Shown piece after piece: positions 9,519 through 18,834 of a DNA stretch of 64,000 bases. Where the stretch lies: positions 1-64,000 of the forward strand of contig NZ_KB894273.1 of assembly GCF_000374405.1 (NCBI RefSeq), read 5' to 3'. A model generated the notes under the pieces. The model was not told where the DNA came from, searched no databases, and saw only the letters and a list, made by a program, of their open reading frames with translations. How positions within the stretch are numbered: position 1 is the stretch's first letter; each line of letters opens with the position of its first letter. A program made the translations under genes and the position numbers. Source of the stretch: Riemerella columbina DSM 16469 (GTDB lineage: Bacteria > Bacteroidota > Bacteroidia > Flavobacteriales > Weeksellaceae).

Positions 9519-9986
9519 TTACAAAGAAATATCCAAAACTTCAAATGATAATTTGTTACCATTGGGTAATACAATATCTGCTGCCTCGCCTATTTTCTTA
9601 CCCAACAAACCTTTAGCGATAGGAGTATTAATGGAAATTTTACCCGCTTTAATATCACTTTCGTTATCTGGAACTAAGGTAAAGGTCTGCTCTTTCTTCG
9701 TTGCATTATTCAAAAGTTTCACCGTAGTAAGGATGGACACTTTAGAAGTATCCAATTGAGATTCATCAATCACTTTAGAAGTCGCTACTAGGTCTTTTAA
9801 TTTAGATATTTTCATTTCTAATAATCCTTGTGCTTCCTTAGCAGCATCGTATTCTGCATTTTCGGATAAATCCCCTTTATCTCTTGCTTCTGCTATCTGT
9901 TGAGTAACTTTTGGTCTTTCTATCGTTTCTAGTTGCTCTAGTTCGGCTTTCATTTTTTCTAAGCCTTCTTTCGTTACATAAGCCAT
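9519..9986 (-). CDS. greA: Transcription elongation factor GreA
   Basis: The 155-residue protein rescues backtracked RNA polymerase by stimulating transcript cleavage. The N-terminal coiled coil carries the conserved tip ARDKGDLSENAEYDAAKE with the acidic residues needed for cleavage. The C-terminal FKBP-like domain has SPIA-like TPIAKGLLGK. A -7 element lies 76 bases upstream, and a terminator-like hairpin lies between it and the start codon, which suggests an attenuating leader. Confidence 0.95.
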   Translation of the reverse strand: MAYVTKEGLEKMKAELEQLETIERPKVTQQIAEARDKGDLSENAEYDAAKEAQGLLEMKISKLKDLVATSKVIDESQLDTSKVSILTTVKLLNNATKKEQTFTLVPDNESDIKAGKISINTPIAKGLLGKKIGEAADIVLPNGNKLSFEVLDISL

Positions 9987-10011
9987 AATTTTATTAATTT
10001 AGCGTTATTAT

Positions 10012-10037
10012 AAAAAAATAATCCGACATTTGCCGGA
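10012..10037 (-). promoter_or_regulatory. Terminator-like hairpin in the greA leader
   Basis: On the minus strand TCCGGCAAATGTCGGA forms a 6-bp stem with an AAAT loop and is followed by TTATTTTTTT. It lies 25-50 bases downstream of the greA -7 element and upstream of the greA start. No upstream gene on this strand needs a terminator here, because the neighbouring gene at 10086 is divergent. This fits a transcription attenuator of greA. Confidence 0.5.
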
Positions 10038-10061
10038 CAATGTTTTACATTTAATATTCTA

Positions 10062-10069
10062 TGCAAAGA
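10062..10069 (-). promoter_or_regulatory. -7 element for greA
   Basis: The minus strand reads TATCTTTG, matching TAnnTTTG exactly and followed by GC. It lies 76 bases before the greA start. A good -33 TTTG is not apparent. Confidence 0.55.
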
Positions 10070-10085
10070 TATAAATTTATTTTAA

Positions 10086-10538
10086 ATGAAAAATATAAAG
10101 TTTCTTAAAATTTGCCTAATTTCATTATTAATCAGTGGTTTAGGTTTATCCAGTTGTGGCAATCGAGAGGATACAGTAAATTGTTTTCCTAATACAAGAA
10201 TCCAAGTGGACTTAAATCTGAATTTACCTGCTTACCAAGCCTTATGGAATACAGGCGGTTGGCTTTATATTAATGAGCAACTCTCTGGTACAAGAGGGTT
10301 AATCGTGATAAGAACGGGACTCCATACCTTTAAAGTGTACGATAGAAACGCCCCACATATTTGTCCAGATGCCGCTACCACGCTCGAGGTAAAAGAAGAT
10401 ATCAAAATTATTTGCCCAAAAGATGGTGCCGAATGGATATTACTGACAGGGGAACCTACTAAAGTAGCCCAAGTGCCACCTAAAACTTATCAAAATTATT
10501 ACGATGCATCGTCGAATACCTTATCTATAAAATACTAA
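10086..10538 (+). CDS. Lipoprotein with degenerate Rieske-like fold
   Basis: The 150-residue protein has a lipoprotein signal (LGLSSC, Cys24), so it is anchored to a membrane facing the periplasm or surface. The rest resembles a Rieske [2Fe-2S] domain: a first motif around APHICPD and a second [16 protein letters not shown], then a PPKTY turn and a final NTLSIKY strand. In true Rieske proteins the motifs are CxH and CxxH. Here the second histidine position is Lys and the first pair is out of register, so an iron-sulfur cluster is unlikely. It stops 2 bases before dtd and is probably cotranscribed with it. Confidence 0.65.
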   Translation: MKNIKFLKICLISLLISGLGLSSCGNREDTVNCFPNTRIQVDLNLNLPAYQALWNTGGWLYINEQLSGTRGLIVIRTGLHTFKVYDRNAPHICPDAATTLEVKEDIKIICPKDGAEWILLTGEPTKVAQVPPKTYQNYYDASSNTLSIKY

Positions 10539-10540
10539 GT

Positions 10541-10999
10541 ATGAAAGTTGTATTACAAAGGGTTTCCGAAGCCTCAGTAAAAGTGGATAATGAAATTGTA
10601 GGGGCTATCAATCAGGGGCTAATGTTATTAGTCGGTGTAGAAGAACACGATACTCAAGACGATGCCGATTGGCTCGTGAAAAAACTTATTAATCTAAGGA
10701 TTTTTAGCGATGAGGATGGCAAAATGAATCTATCTATTAATGATATCCAAGGGGAATTTCTATGCATCAGCCAGTTTACCTTAATGGCAGATTATAAAAA
10801 AGGTAATCGTCCATCGTTTATAAAAGCAGCTAAACCTGATAAAGCTGTTCCGTTATTTGATTATTTTAAATCCGAATTGGCTAAATCTGGATTAAAGGTA
10901 GCGTCGGGGATTTTTGGTGCAGATATGAAAGTATCTTTAATTAATGATGGTCCAGTCACCATTATTATGGATTCTTCTGAAAAACCTGCTAAAAAGTAG
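10541..10999 (+). CDS. dtd: D-aminoacyl-tRNA deacylase
   Basis: The 152-residue enzyme hydrolyses D-amino acids wrongly attached to tRNA. Both family signatures are present: SQFTL near residue 79 and NDGPVTI near residue 138, which form the chiral selection pocket. Length matches the family (about 150). It follows the Rieske-like lipoprotein with a 2-base gap. Confidence 0.95.
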   Translation: MKVVLQRVSEASVKVDNEIVGAINQGLMLLVGVEEHDTQDDADWLVKKLINLRIFSDEDGKMNLSINDIQGEFLCISQFTLMADYKKGNRPSFIKAAKPDKAVPLFDYFKSELAKSGLKVASGIFGADMKVSLINDGPVTIIMDSSEKPAKK

Positions 11000-11038
11000 G
11001 TGCATTTTTTGTACCTTTAACCCAAATTATCATCAACT

Positions 11039-11524
11039 ATGGATATTAATATTACTTATCATTCTGGAGTTTACACTTTAAGAAGTAAACAAATTCTCAA
11101 CGGAAATATGTTCGAAATTTGGGATTTTTTCTCAAGACCTGAAAATCTTGACCAAATGACGCCCAACGATTTAAAGTTTAAAATCACCACAGAACATTTA
11201 CCCGAAAAAACCTATCAAGGACAAATCATTACTTACGAAATTGAAATTATGCCTATGGTGAAAAATCATTGGGTGACGGAAATTACTTTGGTAAAAGATG
11301 AAGAAATTTTTATAGACGAGCAACGCTTTGGTCCTTATTCCATGTGGCATCACGAACATCACTTTAATTCATTGAGTGATACCCAAGTGGAAATGACGGA
11401 TATCATTACTTTTAAACTGCCTTTCGGGGCTTTGGGAAGATGGCTTGCTAGTAGCTTAATTAAGAGTAAACTCTATAAAATATTCACCTACCGCCATCGC
11501 TTTTGTGAGCAACGATTTGGTTAA
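11039..11524 (+). CDS. SRPBCC-fold (START/polyketide cyclase-like) protein
   Basis: The 161-residue protein has the pattern of the SRPBCC superfamily, a cavity fold for hydrophobic ligands. It has an N-terminal strand-helix (FEIWDFFSRPENLDQMTP), central antiparallel strands, and a C-terminal helix with the ending YRHRFCEQRFG seen in the ligand-binding subgroup. The ligand is unknown. It follows dtd by 39 bases on the same strand and converges with the flippase gene. Confidence 0.75.
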   Translation: MDINITYHSGVYTLRSKQILNGNMFEIWDFFSRPENLDQMTPNDLKFKITTEHLPEKTYQGQIITYEIEIMPMVKNHWVTEITLVKDEEIFIDEQRFGPYSMWHHEHHFNSLSDTQVEMTDIITFKLPFGALGRWLASSLIKSKLYKIFTYRHRFCEQRFG

Positions 11525-11532
11525 TGTTAACA

Positions 11533-13005
11533 CTACTTTCTAAATACTTTTGTTAAGTGAGATATCGGATAAAATTTTAGCCATAGATTGCCTAAAAAAA
11601 ATAAACATAACACCACCAGTGGTTTATAAACTAAGTTTAAAAATGGAATACTAAAATCTGGCAACACACATACCACCGCGATAATTCCTCCCGCTAATAG
11701 TATGGCGTACAGCATTTTAACAGTTAATGGAAAGACTTTAAATTTATAGTAATTAAAAGTGATTTTAGTAAGATTAAACAATGTAAGAGAAGTCGCATAG
11801 GCAATCGCAACGCCCATGATACCCAAATGGGTGTATTGAATAAAAAAGTAATTGAGTCCTATGGTAAAACCCGCTAATATTAACATCACCACGATATTAA
11901 ATCGGTAATATTTAGACATAGAAATGATGTGACTATTGAATCCTGTTGCCAACTCAAACAATGTAGCCACGCCTAAAATCCATACCAATGGCTGTGCTGA
12001 TAAAATCGCCGCTCCACTTTTAGGCATATAGTGTGTTAAATAAGGAAAACCAACCACTAAGCACGACCATAATACCAAACCTACCGCCATTAAATTAAAT
12101 GAAGTCTTTTGATGGTATTGATTTAACGCTTTCATAGTACCTTGTTCAAAATGGCTATTGATAATCGGTGCCGAAATATTATAAAGCCCCATCGCTGGTA
12201 AACTGACCAATGCTACAATGGAATAAATGGTAGAGTATACCCCATTTTGTTCAAAGCCAATCCCTTCGCTTATCATCACATTATCAATACTTAAAGCCAA
12301 ATAACTTCCAAGATTACCCAAAAATCCATAAAAACTATAATCCAGAATAGGTTTCCACCTTTTTTCTTTTTTAATATAAGAAGTGGAAAAATCAAAATTA
12401 ATGATTTCCAACCGATTGGCGTAAATATAATAGCCTACCAAAGCCACAAAAAATACTAAGATAAAAAAACGATAAGCATTAGTTTCGGAAATACTAAAAA
12501 AAAAGAATAAAGAAAATGCCCCTATATTAGCGAGTTTCGGAAATACATTCTCAAAAATATTAGAAATCGCAATCCGCTTATAATTAGAAATATACTTATT
12601 AAATACCGCCGAAAGGGCTAAAATCAGTACCAAGGGCAGGATAATAAATTTCAGTCGCCAAATTTCAGATTGATAATACTGCGGAACGAGCAAGCCGTAA
12701 CTCCAAAACCCAATACAAAAAATGATAAAATTGAAACCAACCGCCAATAAAGAAAGTGATAAGAAATTATGATGCTTGCCCTCGCGTTGCATCATTTGGA
12801 AAAACTTAACATTGGAAAACGAAATTCCAAACACCACCACTGGAACGAACATCTGTGCCGTAGGTAATATGAATCTTAGTTTGCCATAAAATTCTAAATC
12901 GTGGGTAAAGAGAAAAAAAGTACTCAGAATCCCTAAAAGAGACCCAAAATACCCCACAATGGTATACTTTAAACTTTGGCGTGTCACGATGTTCATAGGT
13001 TGCAA
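11533..13005 (-). CDS. Polysaccharide/oligosaccharide flippase-like membrane protein
   Basis: The 490-residue protein has about 12-14 hydrophobic segments spread along its length and a short polar N-terminus (MQPMNIVTRQSLKYTIVGYF). Sequence style and length match the MOP-superfamily flippases (Wzx/RfbX-like) that move lipid-linked sugars across the inner membrane. The gene downstream in its unit is read first: the glycosyltransferase-like gene ends 6 bases before this start. That pairing supports a role in surface glycan assembly. The glycan is unknown. Confidence 0.75.
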   Translation of the reverse strand: MQPMNIVTRQSLKYTIVGYFGSLLGILSTFFLFTHDLEFYGKLRFILPTAQMFVPVVVFGISFSNVKFFQMMQREGKHHNFLSLSLLAVGFNFIIFCIGFWSYGLLVPQYYQSEIWRLKFIILPLVLILALSAVFNKYISNYKRIAISNIFENVFPKLANIGAFSLFFFFSISETNAYRFFILVFFVALVGYYIYANRLEIINFDFSTSYIKKEKRWKPILDYSFYGFLGNLGSYLALSIDNVMISEGIGFEQNGVYSTIYSIVALVSLPAMGLYNISAPIINSHFEQGTMKALNQYHQKTSFNLMAVGLVLWSCLVVGFPYLTHYMPKSGAAILSAQPLVWILGVATLFELATGFNSHIISMSKYYRFNIVVMLILAGFTIGLNYFFIQYTHLGIMGVAIAYATSLTLFNLTKITFNYYKFKVFPLTVKMLYAILLAGGIIAVVCVLPDFSIPFLNLVYKPLVVLCLFFLGNLWLKFYPISHLTKVFRK

Positions 13006-13011
13006 AAATAC

Positions 13012-14025
13012 TTATTTACAAAATTCTAGCAACACATTTTCCAATTGTTTTAAAACCTTAGATTGAGAATAGTCTTCATTTTTGTAAACTTTAGCGGACT
13101 TAATATCCAAAACCTCAGCCAAGTTCTTAGACAATACAATCGGTTTTTGGTAAGTCATCGCATCGCCGATATTGCCACTCATTTTGGTGCGTCCATAAGT
13201 CTCTGGAATACTCATAAACTCGGTTTGTTTTTGGATGGGACACCACAGCACATCTGCCCGAGCCATCCATTCATCAAACAATACAGCCTCTACTTTTTCA
13301 TTAAAATAAATAAGCTTTAACGAAGGATGAGAGGCATATTCCAAAGCCTTAATCCATCCTAATTCCTGACCTTTCGCCTGACCTAGAAAAACGATCTTTA
13401 AGGGAACCCCTTGATAAGTTTTTAATTGATGAATAACCGCTTGATAATCTCGCCTGTGCTGGTCTACACTACCTGGGATGACTATGGTAAAAACCTCATT
13501 TTTAGTCGTAGGTTGATGCGCTTTAGCAAAAAACAATGGCAAATACTGGTAGTGGCTATGCTCCAAATCCCTATCCAATATCCAGAGCTGCTGTGCCTTT
13601 TGGTATACCTTAGATTTTAAAAACAAACCTTCCCTAAGGGCTAACTTCAATCGATATCGGGTCTCTTTTTTAAAAATAACATTGAGCAATTGAAAGTTTT
13701 TAGCCTCAGCAAAATTAAGATTATGCGTAATAATACCCGTTTTATAGCGTTTTACCACTTCATAAAATACATTAAAATAACGATGCATCGTGCCAATAAT
13801 TACCGCATCATAATGTTGCTGAGAAAGTTGTTCTAGTAACACTTTGGGTTGTGTAATGATGACATTAGCTTGGTCTAAATTCGGTAAAACTTTAGCAATG
13901 TGATCAGACACATAAAAATCCACCTCAAAATTTTCCGAAGTTCCCATTAATTCCAAAAATCGCGTTGCAATTTCGGGATGGGTATCTAATTCGATATAAG
14001 CAATGGATTTACGGATGTTATGCAT
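13012..14025 (-). CDS. Glycosyltransferase-like protein (GT-B type)
   Basis: The 337-residue protein looks like a GT-B fold. The second half begins with a strand FTIVIPGSVDQHRRDY and has a C-terminal segment IPETYGRTKMSGNIGDAM followed by KPIVL, which resembles the donor-sugar binding region of GT4-like enzymes. The N-terminal half has Rossmann-like strands (AVIIGTMHRYF). It precedes the flippase gene in the same unit with a 6-base gap. Donor and acceptor cannot be predicted. Confidence 0.6.
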   Translation of the reverse strand: MHNIRKSIAYIELDTHPEIATRFLELMGTSENFEVDFYVSDHIAKVLPNLDQANVIITQPKVLLEQLSQQHYDAVIIGTMHRYFNVFYEVVKRYKTGIITHNLNFAEAKNFQLLNVIFKKETRYRLKLALREGLFLKSKVYQKAQQLWILDRDLEHSHYQYLPLFFAKAHQPTTKNEVFTIVIPGSVDQHRRDYQAVIHQLKTYQGVPLKIVFLGQAKGQELGWIKALEYASHPSLKLIYFNEKVEAVLFDEWMARADVLWCPIQKQTEFMSIPETYGRTKMSGNIGDAMTYQKPIVLSKNLAEVLDIKSAKVYKNEDYSQSKVLKQLENVLLEFCK

Positions 14026-14072
14026 AATTCTCTAAAATAATGAAGCATGCCAATAACGACAGGCTTTTAACC

Positions 14073-14999
14073 TTAACTAAATGATGATGGATTCTGAGGA
14101 GTCTGAGAATTTTGAGGCATCTGTTCCATTTGTAAAGTTCTGATTGGAAATGGAATATTAATGCCGTGGGCATCAAAAGTTTTTTTAAGCGCCACCATCA
14201 AATTGCTTTTTTGTAGTGCCACTTGTAATCCAGAGTTGGTATTAATCATACATCGAACTTCAAAATCAATAGCACTATCCGCAAATTCTTTATACATAAA
14301 CACGATATCCGCATCTTCCACTAAATCCTCTACAGTAGCCTTTACTGTATCAATCGTTAATTGTTTTACCAGTTCCAAGTCCGACTTGTATCCTACCCCA
14401 CAATTCAAAATTAGTTTTCTTTGAAAAGTAATAGACGAATTTTTAATCGGTTTTTCTAGCACCAACTTATTAGGAATCAGCACAATGTTATTATCCACAT
14501 CTTTTATCGTAGTCATTCTAAAGTCGATATCAATCACTTCACCAGAATAGTTATTAGATGAAATCCAGTCGCCAATTTTCACATCTTTAACTAAAGATAA
14601 TACAATTCCAGAAAACGTATTGGACAAAGTACCTTGTAAGGCTAAACCAACGGCCAAACCCATCACCCCTGCACCAGCAAGAATGGTCTTTAAGATTCCG
14701 TTAAGGTTTAACACCATTAAGACTAAGAAAATCCCTATCGTAATGACTAGGCCAGCGACGGATTTTGCCACTACATTTTTAGCAGAATCTTGTAAACTGG
14801 TTCTAATCAGAAGTTTTTTAGTTAGTTTATTGATAAAACGGGAGAGAAACAAACAGATGATAAAGATAACAATGGCAACAATAACATTAGGAATGTTAGA
14901 ATAAATTGCCCGTTGCCAAGATTCTAATTTATCATAAGCCTTGTCCCAAGCACTATCTATACCTACCGCAAAATGGTTTTTTGAGGTTTGTAAAAACAT
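14073..14999 (-). CDS. Small-conductance mechanosensitive channel, MscS family
   Basis: The 308-residue inner membrane protein has three hydrophobic segments. The pore-lining third carries the Gly/Ala pattern GAGVMGLAVGLALQGTLSN, which is diagnostic for MscS. The cytoplasmic beta domain follows (VKIGDWISSNNYSGEVIDI). It releases solutes during hypo-osmotic shock. The C-terminus is Gln/Asn/Pro-rich. It lies downstream of guaA on the same strand with a 26-base gap. Confidence 0.92.
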   Translation of the reverse strand: MFLQTSKNHFAVGIDSAWDKAYDKLESWQRAIYSNIPNVIVAIVIFIICLFLSRFINKLTKKLLIRTSLQDSAKNVVAKSVAGLVITIGIFLVLMVLNLNGILKTILAGAGVMGLAVGLALQGTLSNTFSGIVLSLVKDVKIGDWISSNNYSGEVIDIDFRMTTIKDVDNNIVLIPNKLVLEKPIKNSSITFQRKLILNCGVGYKSDLELVKQLTIDTVKATVEDLVEDADIVFMYKEFADSAIDFEVRCMINTNSGLQVALQKSNLMVALKKTFDAHGINIPFPIRTLQMEQMPQNSQTPQNPSSFS

Positions 15000-15025
15000 A
15001 CTTTTATTTTTTTATTAAAATTAAT

Positions 15026-16555
15026 TTATTCCCACTCAATCGTCGCTGGTGGTTTGCTCGAAATATCGTAAGCCACACGATTGATACCTTTTACTTCGTT
15101 GATGATTCTATTAGATACTTTTTCTAAAAACTCCCAAGGAAATCTACTGAAAGTTGCCGTCATAAAATCAATAGTATTGGCAGAACGCACCACAGCCGTA
15201 TATTCATAAGTTCTTTCATCGCCCATTACTCCAACCGATTTTACAGGTAATAGTACCACAAACGCTTGAGACACCTTTTCGTAAAGGTTGTTGCTATAAA
15301 GCTCTTCTATAAAAATATCGTCTGCTTTTTGAAGAATTCTCACTTTTTCTGCATCTACCGCACCTAAAACCCTAATACCCAAACCTGGACCTGGGAATGG
15401 ATGGCGATATACTAAATGATGTGGAATACCTAGCTCCTCGCCTACTTTTCTTACTTCATCTTTAAACAATTCTCTTAATGGCTCTAGCAATTCAAACTCC
15501 ATATCTTCAGGTAGCCCGCCTACATTATGGTGAGATTTAATCACCGCAGAAGGTCCATTAACCGATTGAGATTCAATAACATCAGGATAAATGGTTCCTT
15601 GAGCTAAAAACTTAGCCCCTTCAATTTTATGAGATTCTTCATCAAAAACCGCTACAAATTCATTACCGATGATTTTTCGCTTTTGTTCTGGGTCAGAAAT
15701 GCCCTCTAATTTAGATAAAAATCGTTCGGACGCGTCAATCAATTTAATGTTAAGATGAAAATGCTCCCCATAGTTTTTCATCACCTTTTTAGCTTCATCT
15801 TTTCTTAGAAGCCCCGTATCTACAAAAATACAAGTCAATTGGTCACCTATGGCTTTATGGATCAGCACTGCTGCCACAGAAGAATCTACCCCGCCCGATA
15901 AACCTAAAATAACTTTTTGGTTGCCTACTTTAGCACGGATATCGGCGATGGTTTTATCGATATAATTGGTTAATTTCCAATTCTTTTCGGCGTGGCAAAT
16001 ATCAAACACAAAATTTTGAAGCATCTTAGCCCCTTCCTCAGTATGAGAAACTTCTGGGTGAAACTGAACGCAATAAATGCCTTTATCTTCATTAGAAATT
16101 GCAGAAATCACTCCTGTTTTAGCATTAATATCAAAACCTTCTGGTGGTGTTTCTACCTCGTCAAAATGGCTCATCCACACCGTAGACTGCTGGTTTACCC
16201 CATTAAATAATGCCGAAGTTTTTTCGATATGTAATTCTGCTTTACCGTATTCCCCTTTTACGCCTTTTTTTACTTTTCCACCTAGCAAATGAGTCGTCAA
16301 CTGCATACCATAGCAAATACCCAGTATCGGAATATGTTGTTCAAATAAGGCTTTCTCTACTAAATGCGCATCGGCGGCATTAACAGAACTCGGTCCTCCA
16401 GACAAAATGATACCTTTAGGTTTTTTAGCCAATAATGTATCGATGGGCGTGTTGTAAGGTAAAATTTCGGCGTAGACTTCCATTTCACGAATACGACGCC
16501 CAATTAATTGGTTGTATTGAGAGCCAAAGTCTAAAATAATAATTCCGTTTTCCAT
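15026..16555 (-). CDS. guaA: GMP synthase (glutamine-hydrolysing)
   Basis: The 509-residue enzyme converts XMP to GMP using ATP and glutamine. The N-terminal class I amidotransferase domain has the nucleophile in GICYGMQ (Cys81) and the partner histidine and glutamate in QFHPEVSHTEEG. The ATP pyrophosphatase domain has the P-loop SGGVDSSV near residue 220. The C-terminal dimerisation domain ends with the conserved KPPATIEWE. It is next to purD, another purine gene on the same strand. Confidence 0.97.
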   Translation of the reverse strand: MENGIIILDFGSQYNQLIGRRIREMEVYAEILPYNTPIDTLLAKKPKGIILSGGPSSVNAADAHLVEKALFEQHIPILGICYGMQLTTHLLGGKVKKGVKGEYGKAELHIEKTSALFNGVNQQSTVWMSHFDEVETPPEGFDINAKTGVISAISNEDKGIYCVQFHPEVSHTEEGAKMLQNFVFDICHAEKNWKLTNYIDKTIADIRAKVGNQKVILGLSGGVDSSVAAVLIHKAIGDQLTCIFVDTGLLRKDEAKKVMKNYGEHFHLNIKLIDASERFLSKLEGISDPEQKRKIIGNEFVAVFDEESHKIEGAKFLAQGTIYPDVIESQSVNGPSAVIKSHHNVGGLPEDMEFELLEPLRELFKDEVRKVGEELGIPHHLVYRHPFPGPGLGIRVLGAVDAEKVRILQKADDIFIEELYSNNLYEKVSQAFVVLLPVKSVGVMGDERTYEYTAVVRSANTIDFMTATFSRFPWEFLEKVSNRIINEVKGINRVAYDISSKPPATIEWE

Positions 16556-16583
16556 AATGAATTTTTGTGATGTCTATTAAAAA

Positions 16584-16638
16584 TTTGAGATTTAAAATCT
16601 TTAAAGACCCGAAGCCCATAAAAATTTTAAATCTCAAA
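16584..16638. repeat. 15-bp inverted repeat between purD and guaA
   Basis: The arms TTTGAGATTTAAAAT (16584-16598) and ATTTTAAATCTCAAA (16624-16638) are perfect inverted copies separated by 25 bases. They lie between the purD stop (16659) and the guaA start (16555). The stem could act as a purD terminator or a processing site in a purD-guaA transcript. There is no long T run. Confidence 0.6.
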
Positions 16639-16658
16639 GATAAAATTGATTTTATATG

Positions 16659-17897
16659 TTAAAATTTAGCAATGTCTTCACGATAGAATGCATAGTCAAA
16701 TTTTACAGGTAGTGCATCGGAATACACCTTATCTCTTGCTTCTTTGTAAGTTGGTGCAGTCGCCACTAAGTTGAGCACACGCCCACCGTTCGTAACGACT
16801 CTTTCGCCTTGCTTAGTTGCTCCAGCGAATAGTACTTCGCTATGTGAAACTTTGTCTAAACCTCGGATTTCAAAGCCCGTTTCAATATTTCTTGGATAGC
16901 CACCAGAACACATCACTAGGCATACGGCTTTTTCATCTTTAAATTTAAGCTCTATCGGTTTGCCTTCTAAACAATCTTCTATTAAATCGTAAAGGTTGTT
17001 TTCTAACAATGGCATAATCACCTGAGTTTCTGGGTCGCCTAATCTCATATTGTATTCTAGACAGTAGCAACCATCAGCAGTCACCATTAACCCAAAGAAA
17101 ATAAAGCCTTTAAACTCTAAATCTTCTTCTTTAAGCCCTGCCATCGTTGGTTTTAGAATATTTTTTCTAAAGTCTTCCATATGTTCTTCGGTAAACTCTG
17201 GACTTGGCGCTACGGCACCCATACCGCCTGTATTGGCACCTTTGTCGCCTGTACCTACTTTTTTATAATCTTTTACTGGTAAACATGGGAACAATTCCTT
17301 ACCATTAGAAAATGCTATAATAGAAGCTTCAAATCCTTTTAAATACTCTTCAATAATCACGCGGATACCAGCATCGCCATAGATTTTTCTAATCATAAAA
17401 TCATAGATTACTGCTTCGGCTTCTTCTTTATCATCGCAAATCATCACCCCTTTTCCACCTGCTAGACCGCTGGCTTTCACTACCAATGGATAAGATTTGG
17501 TTTGCAAATAAGATTTCGCTTCTTCGTAAGAATCAAAGACTTTAGCTTTAGCCGTTTTGATGCCATGGTTTTGCATAAACTTTTTAGAAAAAGCCTTACT
17601 TCCCTCTAGAACTGCCGTTTTCTTTTCTGGTCCAAACACTCTTAAATCGTGTTTTTTAAACTCATCTACTAGACCATCTACCAACGGAGCTTCTGGACCT
17701 ACAATGGTTAAATCAATTTTATGTTTGATAGCAAAATCTCTTAACGAGATGATATCCGTTTCATGGCAAGTTTTACCAATGTTCTGTGTGGTGGCATTCC
17801 CTTTAGCAAAATACATTTCGGTAATGCGTTTATCTTCTTTTAATTTTAAGGCTAAGGCTGACTCTCTACCGCCATTCCCTACGACTAATATTCTCAT
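16659..17897 (-). CDS. purD: Phosphoribosylamine-glycine ligase (GAR synthetase)
   Basis: The 412-residue enzyme performs the second step of purine synthesis. The N-terminus has MRILVVGNGGRESALALKL, the nucleotide-binding start of GARS. The ATP-grasp core has KASGLAGGKGVMICDD and the metal-binding signature EYNMRLGDPETQ near residue 285. Length matches the family. It is upstream of guaA in the same direction. Confidence 0.97.
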   Translation of the reverse strand: MRILVVGNGGRESALALKLKEDKRITEMYFAKGNATTQNIGKTCHETDIISLRDFAIKHKIDLTIVGPEAPLVDGLVDEFKKHDLRVFGPEKKTAVLEGSKAFSKKFMQNHGIKTAKAKVFDSYEEAKSYLQTKSYPLVVKASGLAGGKGVMICDDKEEAEAVIYDFMIRKIYGDAGIRVIIEEYLKGFEASIIAFSNGKELFPCLPVKDYKKVGTGDKGANTGGMGAVAPSPEFTEEHMEDFRKNILKPTMAGLKEEDLEFKGFIFFGLMVTADGCYCLEYNMRLGDPETQVIMPLLENNLYDLIEDCLEGKPIELKFKDEKAVCLVMCSGGYPRNIETGFEIRGLDKVSHSEVLFAGATKQGERVVTNGGRVLNLVATAPTYKEARDKVYSDALPVKFDYAFYREDIAKF

Positions 17898-18024
17898 TCT
17901 CTGATTATTTAAACTAATAAATGATTGTGGTGCAAAAATACAAATTTGATTCTAATCTCGAAATGTTTTTACCTAAAGTTTTTAAACTAAAGTATAGCCC
18001 ATTATAAACCTTCATTTCAAGATA

Positions 18025-18056
18025 TAAAAAAAGGTCGCCCCCACTGGAGCGACCTT
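18025..18056 (-). terminator. Terminator after tpiA
   Basis: The stem AAGGTCGC / GCGACCTT is followed on the minus strand by a run of seven T. It lies 10 bases past the tpiA stop. Confidence 0.9.
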
Positions 18057-18065
18057 AGTATTTCA

Positions 18066-18824
18066 TTAAGCAAATGCTTCGATAATTTTTGAAAAATCTT
18101 CAATTTTAAGTGCCGCACCACCGATTAAACCACCGTCTACATCGGGCTGGGAAAAAATTTCTTTAGCATTGTTAGGCTTTACAGAACCACCATACAAAAT
18201 AGAAATCTCTTGGGCTACCTCATCGCCGTATTTATCGGCTATCATTTTTCTGATGTAGGCGTGTACCTCTTGTGCTTGTTCAGCAGTCGCTGTTTCCCCC
18301 GTTCCAATCGCCCAAACTGGCTCATAAGCGATAACCACTTTCTTTATTTCCTCTGCCGATAGGGTAAATAATGCCACCTCGGTTTGATTTTTTATGACTT
18401 CTAAATATTTCCCCGTTTTTCTATCTTCTAATTTTTCCCCGTTGCAGTAGATAGGCGTCAATCCTTGGTCTAGAAGATTTTTAATTTTTCTATTGGCGTG
18501 GCTGTCTGTTTCCCCAAAGTATTCTCTACGCTCAGAATGCGCTACCAAACTCCCATCGACATTTATAGATTTAAGCATCTCTACCGAAAGTTCCCCCGTA
18601 TAGGCACCGCTCTGGTGCTCTGAAACCTCTTGTGCAAATACGCCTACTTTCGTTTTATCCAAAATAGATTTTGCCGTAGTAAGATAGAGGGCAGGTGGTG
18701 CAATCATTACTTCGCAGTTGGGTTGATGATTTTGCGTATAGTCCTTAAGCTCGTTCATTAAAGACTGGGCATCTTCAAAGTTTTTATTCATTTTCCAGTT
18801 GCCCGCTACAATATTTTTTCTCAT
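18066..18824 (-). CDS. tpiA: Triosephosphate isomerase
   Basis: The 252-residue glycolytic enzyme interconverts dihydroxyacetone phosphate and glyceraldehyde 3-phosphate. The catalytic residues are visible: Lys11 region (GNWKMN), His96 (VAHSERR) and Glu168 in AYEPVWAIGTG. The phosphate-binding GGS loop is YGGSVKPNN near the end. It is the last gene of a run with a small TerB-like protein, a DoxX-type protein and DUF1599, a conserved Bacteroidetes cluster. Confidence 0.97.
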   Translation of the reverse strand: MRKNIVAGNWKMNKNFEDAQSLMNELKDYTQNHQPNCEVMIAPPALYLTTAKSILDKTKVGVFAQEVSEHQSGAYTGELSVEMLKSINVDGSLVAHSERREYFGETDSHANRKIKNLLDQGLTPIYCNGEKLEDRKTGKYLEVIKNQTEVALFTLSAEEIKKVVIAYEPVWAIGTGETATAEQAQEVHAYIRKMIADKYGDEVAQEISILYGGSVKPNNAKEIFSQPDVDGGLIGGAALKIEDFSKIIEAFA

Positions 18825-18834
18825 GATATTAAGT

